The position numbers and the translations under genes were made by a program. The notes beneath the pieces were generated by a model. The model saw only the letters and a list, made by a program, of their open reading frames with translations, ran no database searches and had not been told where the DNA came from. Positions 7,957-17,600 of a stretch of 26,725 nt of DNA are shown piece after piece (position 1 is the stretch's first letter; the number at the start of each line of letters is the position of its first letter). This stretch comes from CBDUBU01 sp965365465. GTDB taxonomy: Bacteria > Bacteroidota > Rhodothermia > Rhodothermales > DASSAV01. The stretch spans positions 1 through 26,725 of the forward strand of contig CBDUBU010000016.1 of NCBI GenBank assembly GCA_965365465.1, written 5' to 3'.

Positions 7957-9273
7957 CTACGTACCAGACAGTTTCTTATAAACAGGCCGGGGCTGCATTT
8001 CACCCTCGCTGGCGGCGATGATTGCGGCAACGGTGGCATCGCCTGTAACGTTAGTTACCGTGCGTGTCATGTCGAGAATACGATCCACTCCTAGTATCAA
8101 AGCGATGCCTGCGCTCGGCACCCCGACGGATTCCAGAATGATGACCAGCATCACAATGCCCGCGCTTGGCACGGCGGCGGTTCCGATGGAGGCAAGCACA
8201 GCGGTCAGAACAATGGTGAGTTGCGCTCCCAGGTCAAGGCCAAGTCCGAGCGTTTGCGCAATGAACACAGCAGCAACTGCCTGGTAGAGCGCCGTTCCGT
8301 CCATATTGATGGTGGCTCCAAGCGGCAACACAAAGGAAGACACTTCCTCTGAGATACCCAGGTTTTTCTCGGCGCACTCCATCGTGACCGGCAGCGTAGC
8401 ACCGCTGGAGGAGGTAGAGAAAGCAACGAGTTGAGCCGGCGCAATACCGGAAAAGAAACCCCGCAACACGCTGGGCGCGAACAGCTTCAGCAAAAGCGGA
8501 TAGGTCGCCACGGTGTGAATGAGCAGACCGGCCAAAACGGCGATGCAGTAGTACCCCAGCGCTGCCAGCAATTCTACGATCTGTCCCAGGTTATCCTGTG
8601 CGATGGAAGTGATCGTTCCTGCAATCAGCGCAAAAACCCCGATGGGCGCTGTGTACATAATCATTTCCACCAGCTTGATTACGAGCGCATTCAAGCCGTC
8701 AAAAAAATCCAGGAGCGGTCTGGCTTTGTCAGGTGGAATCAGAAGCAGCCCGATGCCCATAAAGAGGGCGACAAAAACCACCTGGAGCATATTTCGATTG
8801 TCTGATGCAGAACCGAAGAAATTATCCGGGACGATGTCGATGATAGATTGCAGCGGGCCTCTATCGCGAGCCGCCGCCGCCTGACTCTCGCGTTGCAGTG
8901 CGTCTCCCTCATAGCTCTCCTGGAGCCTCTGGCGCATTTCAGGCGGAACCGTCCTGCCCGGCTTGAGCACATTCACGATAACCAACCCGATTACGATGGC
9001 GACGACTGTAGTAAAGAGGTAAATCGCTATCGTCTTTCCTCCAATGCGCGACAGCTTCTTCAAGTCAGACAGGGAGGCGACGCCGGTAATCAGAGAGGCA
9101 AGAATAAGGGGTACGGCAATCAGCTTGAGAAGATTGATGAACAGCGTCCCGAAAGGTGCAATCCAATCATCTACGAACCGGCTCCAGCCGGCGGAGGCTG
9201 CAACAATTCCGAACACGAGGCCTAGCGCCAGACCAACAATAATCTGCCAGTGCAGCTTCCTGTACCACGGCAT
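7957..9273 (-). CDS. dicarboxylate/amino acid:cation symporter (DAACS family)
   Basis: Inner-membrane glutamate-transporter-fold symporter, 438 residues, the usual family length. It imports an acidic amino acid or C4-dicarboxylate with Na+ or H+. Hallmarks: HP1 serine-rich loop AFSTSSSGATLP (284-295), TM7 NMDGTALYQ (323-331), HP2 ASIGTAAVPSAGI (361-373) and TM8 DRILDMTRTVTNVTGD (397-412). R404 occupies the position that in Glt-Ph-type proteins binds the substrate side-chain carboxylate, favouring an acidic substrate over a neutral one. A polar insert at about 112-140 lies between early transmembrane helices, a variable site in the family. Start ATG at 9273 without clear Shine-Dalgarno. Upstream is a perfect inverted repeat (9321-9350), suggesting its own regulation separate from the DUF5683 gene 158 bp away. 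Confidence 0.96.
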   Translation of the reverse strand: MPWYRKLHWQIIVGLALGLVFGIVAASAGWSRFVDDWIAPFGTLFINLLKLIAVPLILASLITGVASLSDLKKLSRIGGKTIAIYLFTTVVAIVIGLVIVNVLKPGRTVPPEMRQRLQESYEGDALQRESQAAAARDRGPLQSIIDIVPDNFFGSASDNRNMLQVVFVALFMGIGLLLIPPDKARPLLDFFDGLNALVIKLVEMIMYTAPIGVFALIAGTITSIAQDNLGQIVELLAALGYYCIAVLAGLLIHTVATYPLLLKLFAPSVLRGFFSGIAPAQLVAFSTSSSGATLPVTMECAEKNLGISEEVSSFVLPLGATINMDGTALYQAVAAVFIAQTLGLGLDLGAQLTIVLTAVLASIGTAAVPSAGIVMLVIILESVGVPSAGIALILGVDRILDMTRTVTNVTGDATVAAIIAASEGEMQPRPVYKKLSGT

Positions 9274-9320
9274 AAAAAAGGGATCTACTTGCTAAAGAGA
9301 GAAATGAAGCTGCGCTAAAC

Positions 9321-9350
9321 CTTGCATAAAGCGCCGGAGATTTATGCAAG
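9321..9350. promoter_or_regulatory. perfect 10+10 bp inverted repeat upstream of symporter
   Basis: CTTGCATAAA (9321-9330) and its exact complement TTTATGCAAG (9341-9350) are separated by 10 bp, so the half-site centres are 20 bp (about two helical turns) apart. It lies 47 bp upstream of the symporter ATG. There is no T-tract after it on the minus strand, so it fits a dimer-binding operator better than an intrinsic terminator, though as RNA it would also form a hairpin in the leader. Confidence 0.5.
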
Positions 9351-9431
9351 AAGCAAAATAGAAGAATGGAAAACAAGCCTTTAAAGCCCACTCGATAGTG
9401 GTATTTCTGCAAAGCGCCTTCGCCGCCGAAG

Positions 9432-10412
9432 CTAAAAAGCATACCGGAGCGTTGCTACCGGCTGCGCCCGGCCTGAGGGCATATACCCAAGCTCGACACG
9501 TGCGGAGAGGCGATCATTGTGAATTTTGGCGAACACAGCGGCATCAATGGCCGCCACCAGATGATTAACGATCACAAGGGCTGAGACTCTGGAAGCTGTT
9601 CTCAGCAGGTCGTTGGTGTGAGCATGGTCACGGGCGTAGTTATAGAACTGCTCAGGAACGTTCACCTTCTTGCGATCCGGCCCTGCCGTTTCCGGATCGA
9701 TAGCGCCCGTGAACGCTTCTCCGTCAGTCCAGGCAGGATACTCGTCCCAGCCAGGTGAGAACTGGAAGTACTTACCTATGAGTTCGTAATACTGCTGCTC
9801 GCCGAAATAGGGCAGCTTGTGGGAAAACGACGCGCCGGTATCCGGGTGATACAAGCGATCCTCAACGGCGCGGATTTCGCTGAAGAAACGCTGGGCAGCG
9901 CTGCGTTCTGCCGGCGTCCACAAGGCCGGATTCCTGAAATCAATTCCTTCCGGGATATTGATCGTTGCCCGATCTACACCGTCCAGCCAATCGGAATAGT
10001 CTGACACCCACCGGGCATACTTAACCGGGTTCCAGTGTGCGTGCGCGTAAGCCTGGTAGGCATCTTCGCCGTCCAGCCCGCGCTGCCGCCACGAAAAATA
10101 TCCTGCCACGAGGGCGACCTCCAGCGCAACGCTTACTGCCGCTTTAATCCATTGCCGGTTGTAAACCTGCCCTGCTCCGGGAACCACTGCTGACAAGCCA
10201 AATGCCAGAGGGATGATCCTTCGCTCCGCTCCAACAGCAGGTTGCTCATTCAGGCCTGCGCCAGGTAAATATAGCAATTCGGCTCGGAGAGCGCCCGGCG
10301 TGTAAGGCGTTGATGCCCCTTCGACCCCGTCCGCGTATACAGATCCAACCCCAGGTAGTATAACCACGACGAACAGGGCAAGAATCCGCAGGATACAGGC
10401 TTTTTCAGTCAA
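9432..10412 (-). CDS. DUF5683-type exported protein
   Basis: 326 residues. An N-terminal hydrophobic segment (9-25) acts as signal peptide or anchor. The core AFGLSAVVPGAGQVYNRQW (70-88) followed by a hydrophobic helix (91-107) is the DUF5683 signature common in Bacteroidota-type genomes. A Trp/Tyr-rich middle region follows, then near the C-terminus NHLVAAIDAAVFAKIHND and a beta-rich tail ending in Phe, suggestive of envelope location. The start is a TTG at 10412: an in-frame TAG lies three codons upstream and no Met follows until well past the signal region. It is 40 bp downstream of the thioredoxin-like gene on the same strand. Function unknown. Confidence 0.85.
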   Translation of the reverse strand: MTEKACILRILALFVVVILPGVGSVYADGVEGASTPYTPGALRAELLYLPGAGLNEQPAVGAERRIIPLAFGLSAVVPGAGQVYNRQWIKAAVSVALEVALVAGYFSWRQRGLDGEDAYQAYAHAHWNPVKYARWVSDYSDWLDGVDRATINIPEGIDFRNPALWTPAERSAAQRFFSEIRAVEDRLYHPDTGASFSHKLPYFGEQQYYELIGKYFQFSPGWDEYPAWTDGEAFTGAIDPETAGPDRKKVNVPEQFYNYARDHAHTNDLLRTASRVSALVIVNHLVAAIDAAVFAKIHNDRLSARVELGYMPSGRAQPVATLRYAF

Positions 10413-10452
10413 AACAGTCTATGTGTTAAACAGGGTTCAGGTTGCCGGAGGG

Positions 10453-11139
10453 TCAACGTACTGCCGCCAATCCTTCCTCCAGATAAGGAAGAACAGCAGT
10501 CTCAAAACTGTCGAAGTTCTGCGCCCCAACCGCATAAGATCGTATCATCCCCTGCCGATCAATCACATAGGTTGTCGGGCGTACAGCCATTGTGCGGCGA
10601 AAAGGCTGGGGAAGATCTTCGACTTGTTTGATATAGGCCTGATACGTCTTCAGCGGTGTTTTCTCCTGAAAGGCAAGCAAATCTTCCCTGGTCTCATCTG
10701 AAATCATCAAGACTACAAGCCCTTTTTCACCATGTGCTTCCTGCAACCGGTTCAGATCAGGAATCTCCATCAAGCACGGGGCGCACCAAGTTGCCCAGAA
10801 ATTGAGCAGCACTACTTTTCCTTCAAAATCAGCCAGGTTCATCCCGTCATCGTTGGACACCATCCTGAAGGAAAAGCCGGCTGCCGGTTGGTTGAGTTCA
10901 GACGCTTCTACCTCCGGTATGCCTGCAACCGATACCTGTCCCGCATTTCCTGCATACCGCAGAGTGAGAAAGACCAGCAACGAGGCCGAAGCAATCAGCA
11001 GCATCGAAAGGATGGTTCCAACCCATTGCAGCGCATCCGCAGGCCACGGCCTGCCGTTAGGACGCAGCAGATAGTAGATGAAGCCTATCCCGGCTGCAAT
11101 CATCAGGGCAGAAACCAGATAGATCATGCTTGAATTCAT
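10453..11139 (-). CDS. TlpA-family membrane-anchored thioredoxin
   Basis: 228-residue thiol-disulfide oxidoreductase. Two hydrophobic segments (about 5-25 and 37-60) anchor it in the inner membrane; the thioredoxin fold follows on the outer side. Active site WCAPC at 118-122 in NFWATWCAPCLMEIPDLN, cis-proline in RPTTYVID (P188). This is the AhpC/TSA-Redoxin layout of TlpA/ResA proteins, which keep periplasmic cysteines reduced, for example in cytochrome c maturation. Start ATG at 11139; the usual single N-terminal anchor is replaced by two helices. It lies in the same-strand run after the large propeller-barrel gene (102-bp gap) and before the DUF5683 gene. Substrate not deducible. Confidence 0.93.
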   Translation of the reverse strand: MNSSMIYLVSALMIAAGIGFIYYLLRPNGRPWPADALQWVGTILSMLLIASASLLVFLTLRYAGNAGQVSVAGIPEVEASELNQPAAGFSFRMVSNDDGMNLADFEGKVVLLNFWATWCAPCLMEIPDLNRLQEAHGEKGLVVLMISDETREDLLAFQEKTPLKTYQAYIKQVEDLPQPFRRTMAVRPTTYVIDRQGMIRSYAVGAQNFDSFETAVLPYLEEGLAAVR

Positions 11140-11241
11140 GGCTGAGGAATCACCTTCACTCCGCGCGAAAAGTGGTTAAGGCTGCCAGGACATCTGTCGG
11201 GAATCTGCACCTTTACCTCTCTCGCATTTGCAGACAGGCTT

Positions 11242-14200
11242 TTACAAGTCGAACGAAAAGAGCACGCCAAAGTGCCACAACAGTTCGTTGCCGTAGCGAA
11301 CGGAAGTTGCTCCCTCCGGCGTTACGAACCCTTCGTCAAGCTGGAAGTCAAATGCATCCAGGCTGTAGGTAGCGCTGACAAAAACCGCTGTTGGCAACAT
11401 ATAGAACGAACCCAGTGCGAGCCTTAGTTCAGCGCCTACATCTTTGCGTATCTCTCCGAAGCCGGGCCATGCCCCACTCCACGCCGCAGCCGCATCCGCA
11501 TAAACACGGCCATAGAGTTTATCGATGTAGGTGAAGAAAAACTGGCGATGAATACGGGGCGCCAGCGGGAAATGATAGGCTACCTGAAACCAGGCCGCTT
11601 CGTTTCCTCCAAGTGCGTAAAACGGGTAGCCTCTGGCTCCTACCAGTCCCCCCACATAGTCGTTGAAGAAGTCGTCTACCGGCGCTCCGAGGATCGTGCT
11701 TCCTCTGAGCCGCAAGTTCAATCCATGGGCGCCGCCATTGAGCATACCGGGAAGGCGAAATCCGAACCGGGAGTCCAGCGTCAGCCGGTGGTTCCTGTAT
11801 TCCAGGTATTCAGGCACCAGCAGACCATCTTCGATGTTGAACCGATCCAGCAACCTTCCCGGCTCGTATTCATAGCCGGCCTCTACGCGCAGTCCTTCCG
11901 GAACCACGTCATCGTTCCGGTGCGGGTGCAAGGCTTCAAAGTATGCTTTCAAGCGCAACGCCCGGCCAATGAAATAGCGAGACGACGAGCTTTCAATAGA
12001 TTGATTTGCTTCCCGCGAGAAAAAACGTTCCGTCGTTACACGGTATGGACTGTAACGATACCCAGCTTCCAGCAGAAGGCTCTTGCCGAGCTTGCTGCGC
12101 ACCGCCAGATCGCCTTCCCACAGATTGTAGGAAAGGTCGGCTTGCGTCGTGTCCGGAAAGCAAGCGGTGCAGGGAAACTCCTCGATGTCCAGCCCGCCCT
12201 CAACATTCCGCCGTATGTTATTCAGTTCGATGGAGATCTGCGGAGACCAGCGCTGCGGGATGAGGCCGAATCCTTTTCCGTAGTGAAACTGCAAAAAGGC
12301 GTCGCGCTCCATGTTTAGCAGGTTCGTGGGATCAATGAAATCGCCTGCAGATCCGGTTTCGGCAGATGCCGGCCCCAGCAACAGTCCTCCCATCATGGTA
12401 AGACCTTCAAGCACCTCACGGGACGAGACGTAAAAACCTACCTTCGTATTCCGAAGGAGTGTTTCTGCTCGCGTGCGATCCGCTAGCCCGGTATTCAGCA
12501 AACTCCGCCTGCGCGTGGCATACTGATCCAGCCGGAGCACGGGATAAAAGCTGAAAGCCGTGAAGATATTGCTGTATTTCGTAATGGAAAACGCCGACTC
12601 TTGCGGCCCGCCTTCCACGCCGAGTTCTGTAGGGAGCGCCAACTGTCCCTCTCTGCGTACTTCCTCCACGATGCCCGCTCCGAACGGGCGCAGATCCGTA
12701 TCATCAAAGGCGTTCAACTGCTGCCAGGACGAGGATGCCAACACTGGGGAATCATTCTTTTGTGTGATCTCAGGGGGTAGATACGATGCAAGACCTGCGG
12801 CTTCCGGAAGCCGTGGCGCAACATCGAGAAGAGCTATCTTGTAACCGTCCCACTGATATTGCGAGAACGCTACCTCGCCTGCAGCACTCACGGAGGGCAT
12901 GAAGGCCCCCCCCAGCACATTCGTAAGTCGTTCCGGCTCCTCGCTGCCCTCAATCGGCATCCGGTACAGATTGAAAATTCCTGCCCGGTCGGACGAAAAA
13001 TACAATGTGTCTCCAGCCGGACTAAAGGCAGGGCTACGCTCGTCAAATTCCGAGGCAAGAACCAGTTCAAGGTCCTTGCCATCGGGCCGGACGCGAACGA
13101 GATCGCGGCCACGCACTCGCGAATGCCCGAAATAGATCCACTCGCCGGATGGGCGCCATACAGGTTCTGAAACCTGAGACCCATCTTCGTAAGAGGTGAT
13201 GCGAGTTACCTGCCCGGTCTCCCGGTCCAGCACGAACAGATTGGTGGTACCGTCGCCCTGCCCCACAAAAACGATGCGCTTTCCGTCAGGAGCATAGGCA
13301 GGTGCGGAGGCGCGCAGTTCGCGCGTCAGCCGCCGGACCTTTTTTGACGCAAGTTCCAGTTCATACAAGTCTGAGTAGAGATACCCCTGTCGCGTATCAC
13401 GGGTGCGGGCGTACACAATGGCTTTGCCGTCGGGTCGCCAGCCGAATGCTCCTTCCACTCCCGCCTTGAGCCGCTGCCCCAATGCGCAGGTCTGCTCAAA
13501 CGGAGGAGTGGCAGCCTGACCTCCGAGGTCATAGCTCGCCATTTCGCCGGATGACAGGCTGCGCACATAGAGGCTCGAAAGGTTAAAATCCTCACCCCGG
13601 TTCGAGATGTAGGCTAGTTGCGTTCCGTCCGGAGAAAGCCGGGGGTAGAAGTTGCTGAACCCATCCGGCTCGATCAGCCTTCCTTCGACCAGATGCTCCC
13701 GAATGGAAGCCGTCCGCGTTTCGTACTCGCGCCGCAGCGCCGTCATCCATTCCCGGTATATGGCCTCTCCGGACTGGCCGAGCGCATCTTTCATGGCCTG
13801 ATCCACATTCACGTTGCCCCAACTGCTCAAGGCATCGCTGATTTTCCGGAGCGCATCCTCTCCGTATTTACCGGCAATGTACTGGGTGAACGCAAAACCG
13901 TGATTGTATACCCCTTCTCGCATCAGGCTTGTGTGAGAATAGAATCCGCCCATCTCATCCAGCGTCAACTCCTTTCCGGCCAGCACACGGGTTCGCAACA
14001 GCATGTCCCGGTGACTGTCCCAATCGTCATAGCCGAGACCGGTTCGCTGGTACTGCGCCGTTCCTTCCGCAAACCATGCCGGATTGTTCAACGTTGCGAA
14101 AGGATACGTGACGATGCCGTTCGGAAATCCGTAAAGCACGTCCGGACGCTTTACATCCTCATAGGTCAGCAACTGGAAGTAAAGAAAGGGCAGGCGGCGC

Positions 14201-14667
14201 CCTGCTTTCATCGTTTTCTGCACTTGCACCATGTGCGTAAACTCGTGCGTAATCACGTTACGCAACCAGTTGTGATCGCCGCGCAACGGAGTATTCAGGG
14301 CGGGCGCCCATATCTCGATTTTGTTATCCAGGAAATACGAAGCCCCGTTGGAGTAGTCTTCGTAGTCCTTTAAAATGAAAGTAACCCTGGTATCGGGTTC
14401 GTGGGCATAGAGCGAGGTGATCGGGGCGTAAATGTCTTCAGCAATGCGGGCAACCGCCTGTGCGGTGCGACTGCTGCCTCGTCCCGCCGAGTCCGCATGG
14501 AATACCACATTGAAGTGCGGCGTTTCGATGGTATACCAGTTCAAACCGGGCATGGGGTAGTTGTAGAGAGCCGGCGACTCCTGCGCCTGAAGCGGCGCCA
14601 CGGCAAGCAACAACGCCGCCAGCCAGCCGGCGGCGAGATAAGGTATGGCGCTTCTACCGTTGATCAT
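11242..14667 (-). CDS. peptidase MA / TolB-propeller / outer-membrane barrel fusion protein
   Basis: 1141-residue envelope protein with three modules. (1) Signal peptide 1-29, then a gluzincin metallopeptidase (peptidase MA-like) domain with zinc motif HEFTH (141-145) and the downstream glutamate in PAWFAEGTAQY (E201). (2) A TolB/PD40-type beta-propeller at about 315-615, with repeats such as YAPDGKRIVFVGQ, FSPAGDTLYFSSD and WRPSGEWIYFGHS. (3) From about 690 to the end, an alternating beta-rich region resembling an Omp85/BamA-type barrel, including VGARGYPFYALGG near 1045. The frame extends to a GTG at 14742, but that overlaps the upstream gene; the ATG at 14667 begins a typical signal peptide and follows a GGAAGAGAG stretch. 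The gap to the M6-like gene is 28 bp, so co-transcription is likely. The peptidase appears intact; its target is unknown. Confidence 0.9.
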   Translation of the reverse strand: MINGRSAIPYLAAGWLAALLLAVAPLQAQESPALYNYPMPGLNWYTIETPHFNVVFHADSAGRGSSRTAQAVARIAEDIYAPITSLYAHEPDTRVTFILKDYEDYSNGASYFLDNKIEIWAPALNTPLRGDHNWLRNVITHEFTHMVQVQKTMKAGRRLPFLYFQLLTYEDVKRPDVLYGFPNGIVTYPFATLNNPAWFAEGTAQYQRTGLGYDDWDSHRDMLLRTRVLAGKELTLDEMGGFYSHTSLMREGVYNHGFAFTQYIAGKYGEDALRKISDALSSWGNVNVDQAMKDALGQSGEAIYREWMTALRREYETRTASIREHLVEGRLIEPDGFSNFYPRLSPDGTQLAYISNRGEDFNLSSLYVRSLSSGEMASYDLGGQAATPPFEQTCALGQRLKAGVEGAFGWRPDGKAIVYARTRDTRQGYLYSDLYELELASKKVRRLTRELRASAPAYAPDGKRIVFVGQGDGTTNLFVLDRETGQVTRITSYEDGSQVSEPVWRPSGEWIYFGHSRVRGRDLVRVRPDGKDLELVLASEFDERSPAFSPAGDTLYFSSDRAGIFNLYRMPIEGSEEPERLTNVLGGAFMPSVSAAGEVAFSQYQWDGYKIALLDVAPRLPEAAGLASYLPPEITQKNDSPVLASSSWQQLNAFDDTDLRPFGAGIVEEVRREGQLALPTELGVEGGPQESAFSITKYSNIFTAFSFYPVLRLDQYATRRRSLLNTGLADRTRAETLLRNTKVGFYVSSREVLEGLTMMGGLLLGPASAETGSAGDFIDPTNLLNMERDAFLQFHYGKGFGLIPQRWSPQISIELNNIRRNVEGGLDIEEFPCTACFPDTTQADLSYNLWEGDLAVRSKLGKSLLLEAGYRYSPYRVTTERFFSREANQSIESSSSRYFIGRALRLKAYFEALHPHRNDDVVPEGLRVEAGYEYEPGRLLDRFNIEDGLLVPEYLEYRNHRLTLDSRFGFRLPGMLNGGAHGLNLRLRGSTILGAPVDDFFNDYVGGLVGARGYPFYALGGNEAAWFQVAYHFPLAPRIHRQFFFTYIDKLYGRVYADAAAAWSGAWPGFGEIRKDVGAELRLALGSFYMLPTAVFVSATYSLDAFDFQLDEGFVTPEGATSVRYGNELLWHFGVLFSFDL

Positions 14668-14695
14668 TGCCTGGTCTTTCTCTCTTCCACTACGA

Positions 14696-17600
14696 TTATC
14701 GAAGGATCGCCAGCTTGACAAGTTTTGTTTGCGTCTGCCCACTATCCGATGTAGCGGTAACCCGGACGTAGTACAACCCGCTCGGCGCGTTCGTTTGCCA
14801 TAAATGTTCTACTGGCGTATTGCCGCGCACGCCGTCGATGTGAATCTGGTCGATCAAGGCGCCACCGCTGTCGATGATGGTAATCCGGATACGACTGTCT
14901 TCGCGGGTCATGCATCGAAGATAGGTTTCCCCATTACGAACAGGATTCGGCCAGTTATAAGTTTCCTCCTCGACCAGCAAACCACCTCCCGGCGAAGGAT
15001 TCGGATTGGCGGCAACCTTTGCATAACTATGATTACGCCCCTCTCCGTAAAGCTCACCCCAGGCTATCTCGTTCAGTTTCTCGAGTTCCCACGCCTTCAA
15101 TACGCCATCTTCCGATACGGCAAAGAGCTTGCCGTCGTTCAGCGCAGGCGTCCCGGCAATGCGCAGCCCTACAGCCAGCGGGAAACCGGCTACAGGCTCG
15201 CCCCTGGCGCCCAGATCATAACCGTGAACGTATCCGTCCGTACCGGCGACCAGCACGGACCAAGCGCCGCTATCTGTGAGCCTTGCAACGAGCGGTTGGG
15301 ATACGGAAGGCGCGGTAAGGCGCACCGGAAAGCCGCGCACGACGGCGGCGCCCTGCGTGAATGCCACGAGCGTCGAGTCGTACGTTGCCAGAGCGTCCAG
15401 GTAGCCATCTGCATCGAGGTCTGCGAGAACAGGATAGGCCGATAACCCAAATGCCCCTCCGTTTCCTGCATGCGCGGCAACATCGATGCGCTGGACTTCA
15501 CCCCCCGGCAAAAGAAAAAGCAATTCACCCTTTTCCTTTACTGGGAGCACGCCAGTAAGGCCGCCCCGGTCATTGCCGAATGCTGCCTGCCCAACCCCGG
15601 TTCCCTCCGGAATGCTGTACGTCCATGCTTCAGGACCATCTATCACGCGCGTTGCCTGCGACCCAGCTACAACCAGGCGATTGCCTTCCACCACGGAGAA
15701 GCTTACATCCCCTCCAACGTCCGGCACAGGTGTTATTTGAGTTTGAAGATCCTCATCAACGCACGCCACCTGTGCTCCGGCGCCCGGCGCGGCAAACAGG
15801 GCGCACCAGAACTTACCTCCCTGCCTGTCAACGCTCACGAGTGGAGACACAGGTGTAAGAAGATCAAGCGTATTGGGAAGAGGCATGACCTCACGTGTAT
15901 ACGCGCCGTTTTCCTGCCTGCGGTCTACAGCAATCTCCCAACCACCTGGCGGCTCCATTTGCCGGTAGAGATAAGCCTCCGCACGATCCGATACAGCCGG
16001 CTTTATGGAAGACGGGCTATCCGTTTCACCGCTGCCATCCAGATAGAGTCCGCTCGCTTTTCCGGATCCTCCTTCGTCTACGGCAGCGGCATACACGACC
16101 AGCCGGGCAGGCTGACTTCCAGCCCCTCCATGAACAGAGATCGATGAGCCTCTCGAAAAACGCACTTCCTCTCCATAGAGCGGATTCGCAACGGTTAATG
16201 GCCTGATCCCTGCCTCTGCGTCTTGCCTGCGGTAAACAAAAGACATGACTGCGCCCGGCTCCGAAAACTCCTCCAGGACAACAAAGCTCACTCCCCCTTC
16301 ATTCGTAGCGCTGTTCGGGTTCGTGTCCGGGCCAAAGCGGTTCTGATAAAGGCGTATGATCCGGCCCCCCAATGTTTCAACGGATACAGGATTGCCTTTG
16401 TAAAAGTAATCGAAAGGACTTCCCAGATCGGCCTGCGGGCCAAAATCCGATCCGGAAGGAAATCCGAGGTCTTGCGCTCCGTCAGCTTCCTCCAGATCTA
16501 CGGCCCGACGCTCCGGATCCGCGTTTACCCGGTTTTCGGCAAGACGGGCAACCAGCCGTCTTTCGTCGATGTGCCAGATAAGAATGCCGCCGTTGAGGAT
16601 GCTGCCATCCTCTCCGATTCCTCCGGGCAAGGCCCAATCGTAGTTGTCTATGCCTACCACTACGCCACCTGCAAAGCCTTCCTGCGTAAACGAATTGAAC
16701 TGCTCGTCGCCGTTTTGTACCCGTTGTTCCGTGATATTGCCCTCCTTCCAGATGCGCATCACCAGCCCGTCTCCTTCCGGATCCCGGTTCCTGTTCTCAA
16801 CCAGGAAGTACTCAGCGCCAGAAACGGGGATGAGCGCAGCATCGGATCCGGCCTGATCTACTGCCGCACGAAGCTGCACGGATACCGGACCGTCGTCTGC
16901 AACTTCCAGAGGGTCCGTCCAGCCCAGGTAGTACTTTGTCCAGGCACTCGGCTCCGGCGGAAAAAGCCCGGCATAGGCAAAAATGCCCAGGGGATCCATC
17001 AAGCCGAAAGGTCCTATCGCGCTCTGGCCTGTAGCGGTGTCAAACAGATCCGGCGCCCTGAGAAAACTGAAAAAATTGGCTGCCAGGATGCCGTTGATCG
17101 AAAACTCTGCCAGAAACGGCTCGTCAGTAATGAAATTAAACCCACGTCTCGTTTCTGTACGGGGAACGATCATCGTATGACCGACAGGCAGCCCTTTGAA
17201 GGAAAATGAGGATCCCGGCAATAACCGGTCTAACGCACGACTGTCGAAAAAAAGCGATGGCAGGTCCTCCGGGGTGCGATCGAGCGTCGTTCCCGTCAGT
17301 TCAAGGTCGCGTCCTACGCCTGCATGAAACAACACGAAGGCCGTATGCTCCGGATCCAATCCGGAGGCGTCAAATGCCACGTTCTCGCTTGCCGTGCGCC
17401 ATGCCTCTTCTACAAACGCTGCCAGCTTTCTTAGCTCGGCATCCGAATCGGACGCAACTCCCGTAGGACTGTAGACTGCCATCTTTTGCGAAAGACGCAC
17501 GACTTCAGGGATCAGATGCGGCGTTATTCTTGTTTTTCCATCTGAGACCGTTGCAACGTAGTCCTCCAGGAAATCCAGATGCGCCTGGAAATAGGCAGCA

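Noticed and set aside
16223..17209. 328-codon plus-strand open frame opposite the M6-like gene
   Set aside because: It is antisense to a well supported minus-strand gene with recognisable domains, has no family motif and is rich in Arg/Lys/Pro as expected of a shadow frame. The same applies to long antisense frames at 954-1820, 4346-5191, 13618-14373 and 20700-21548.
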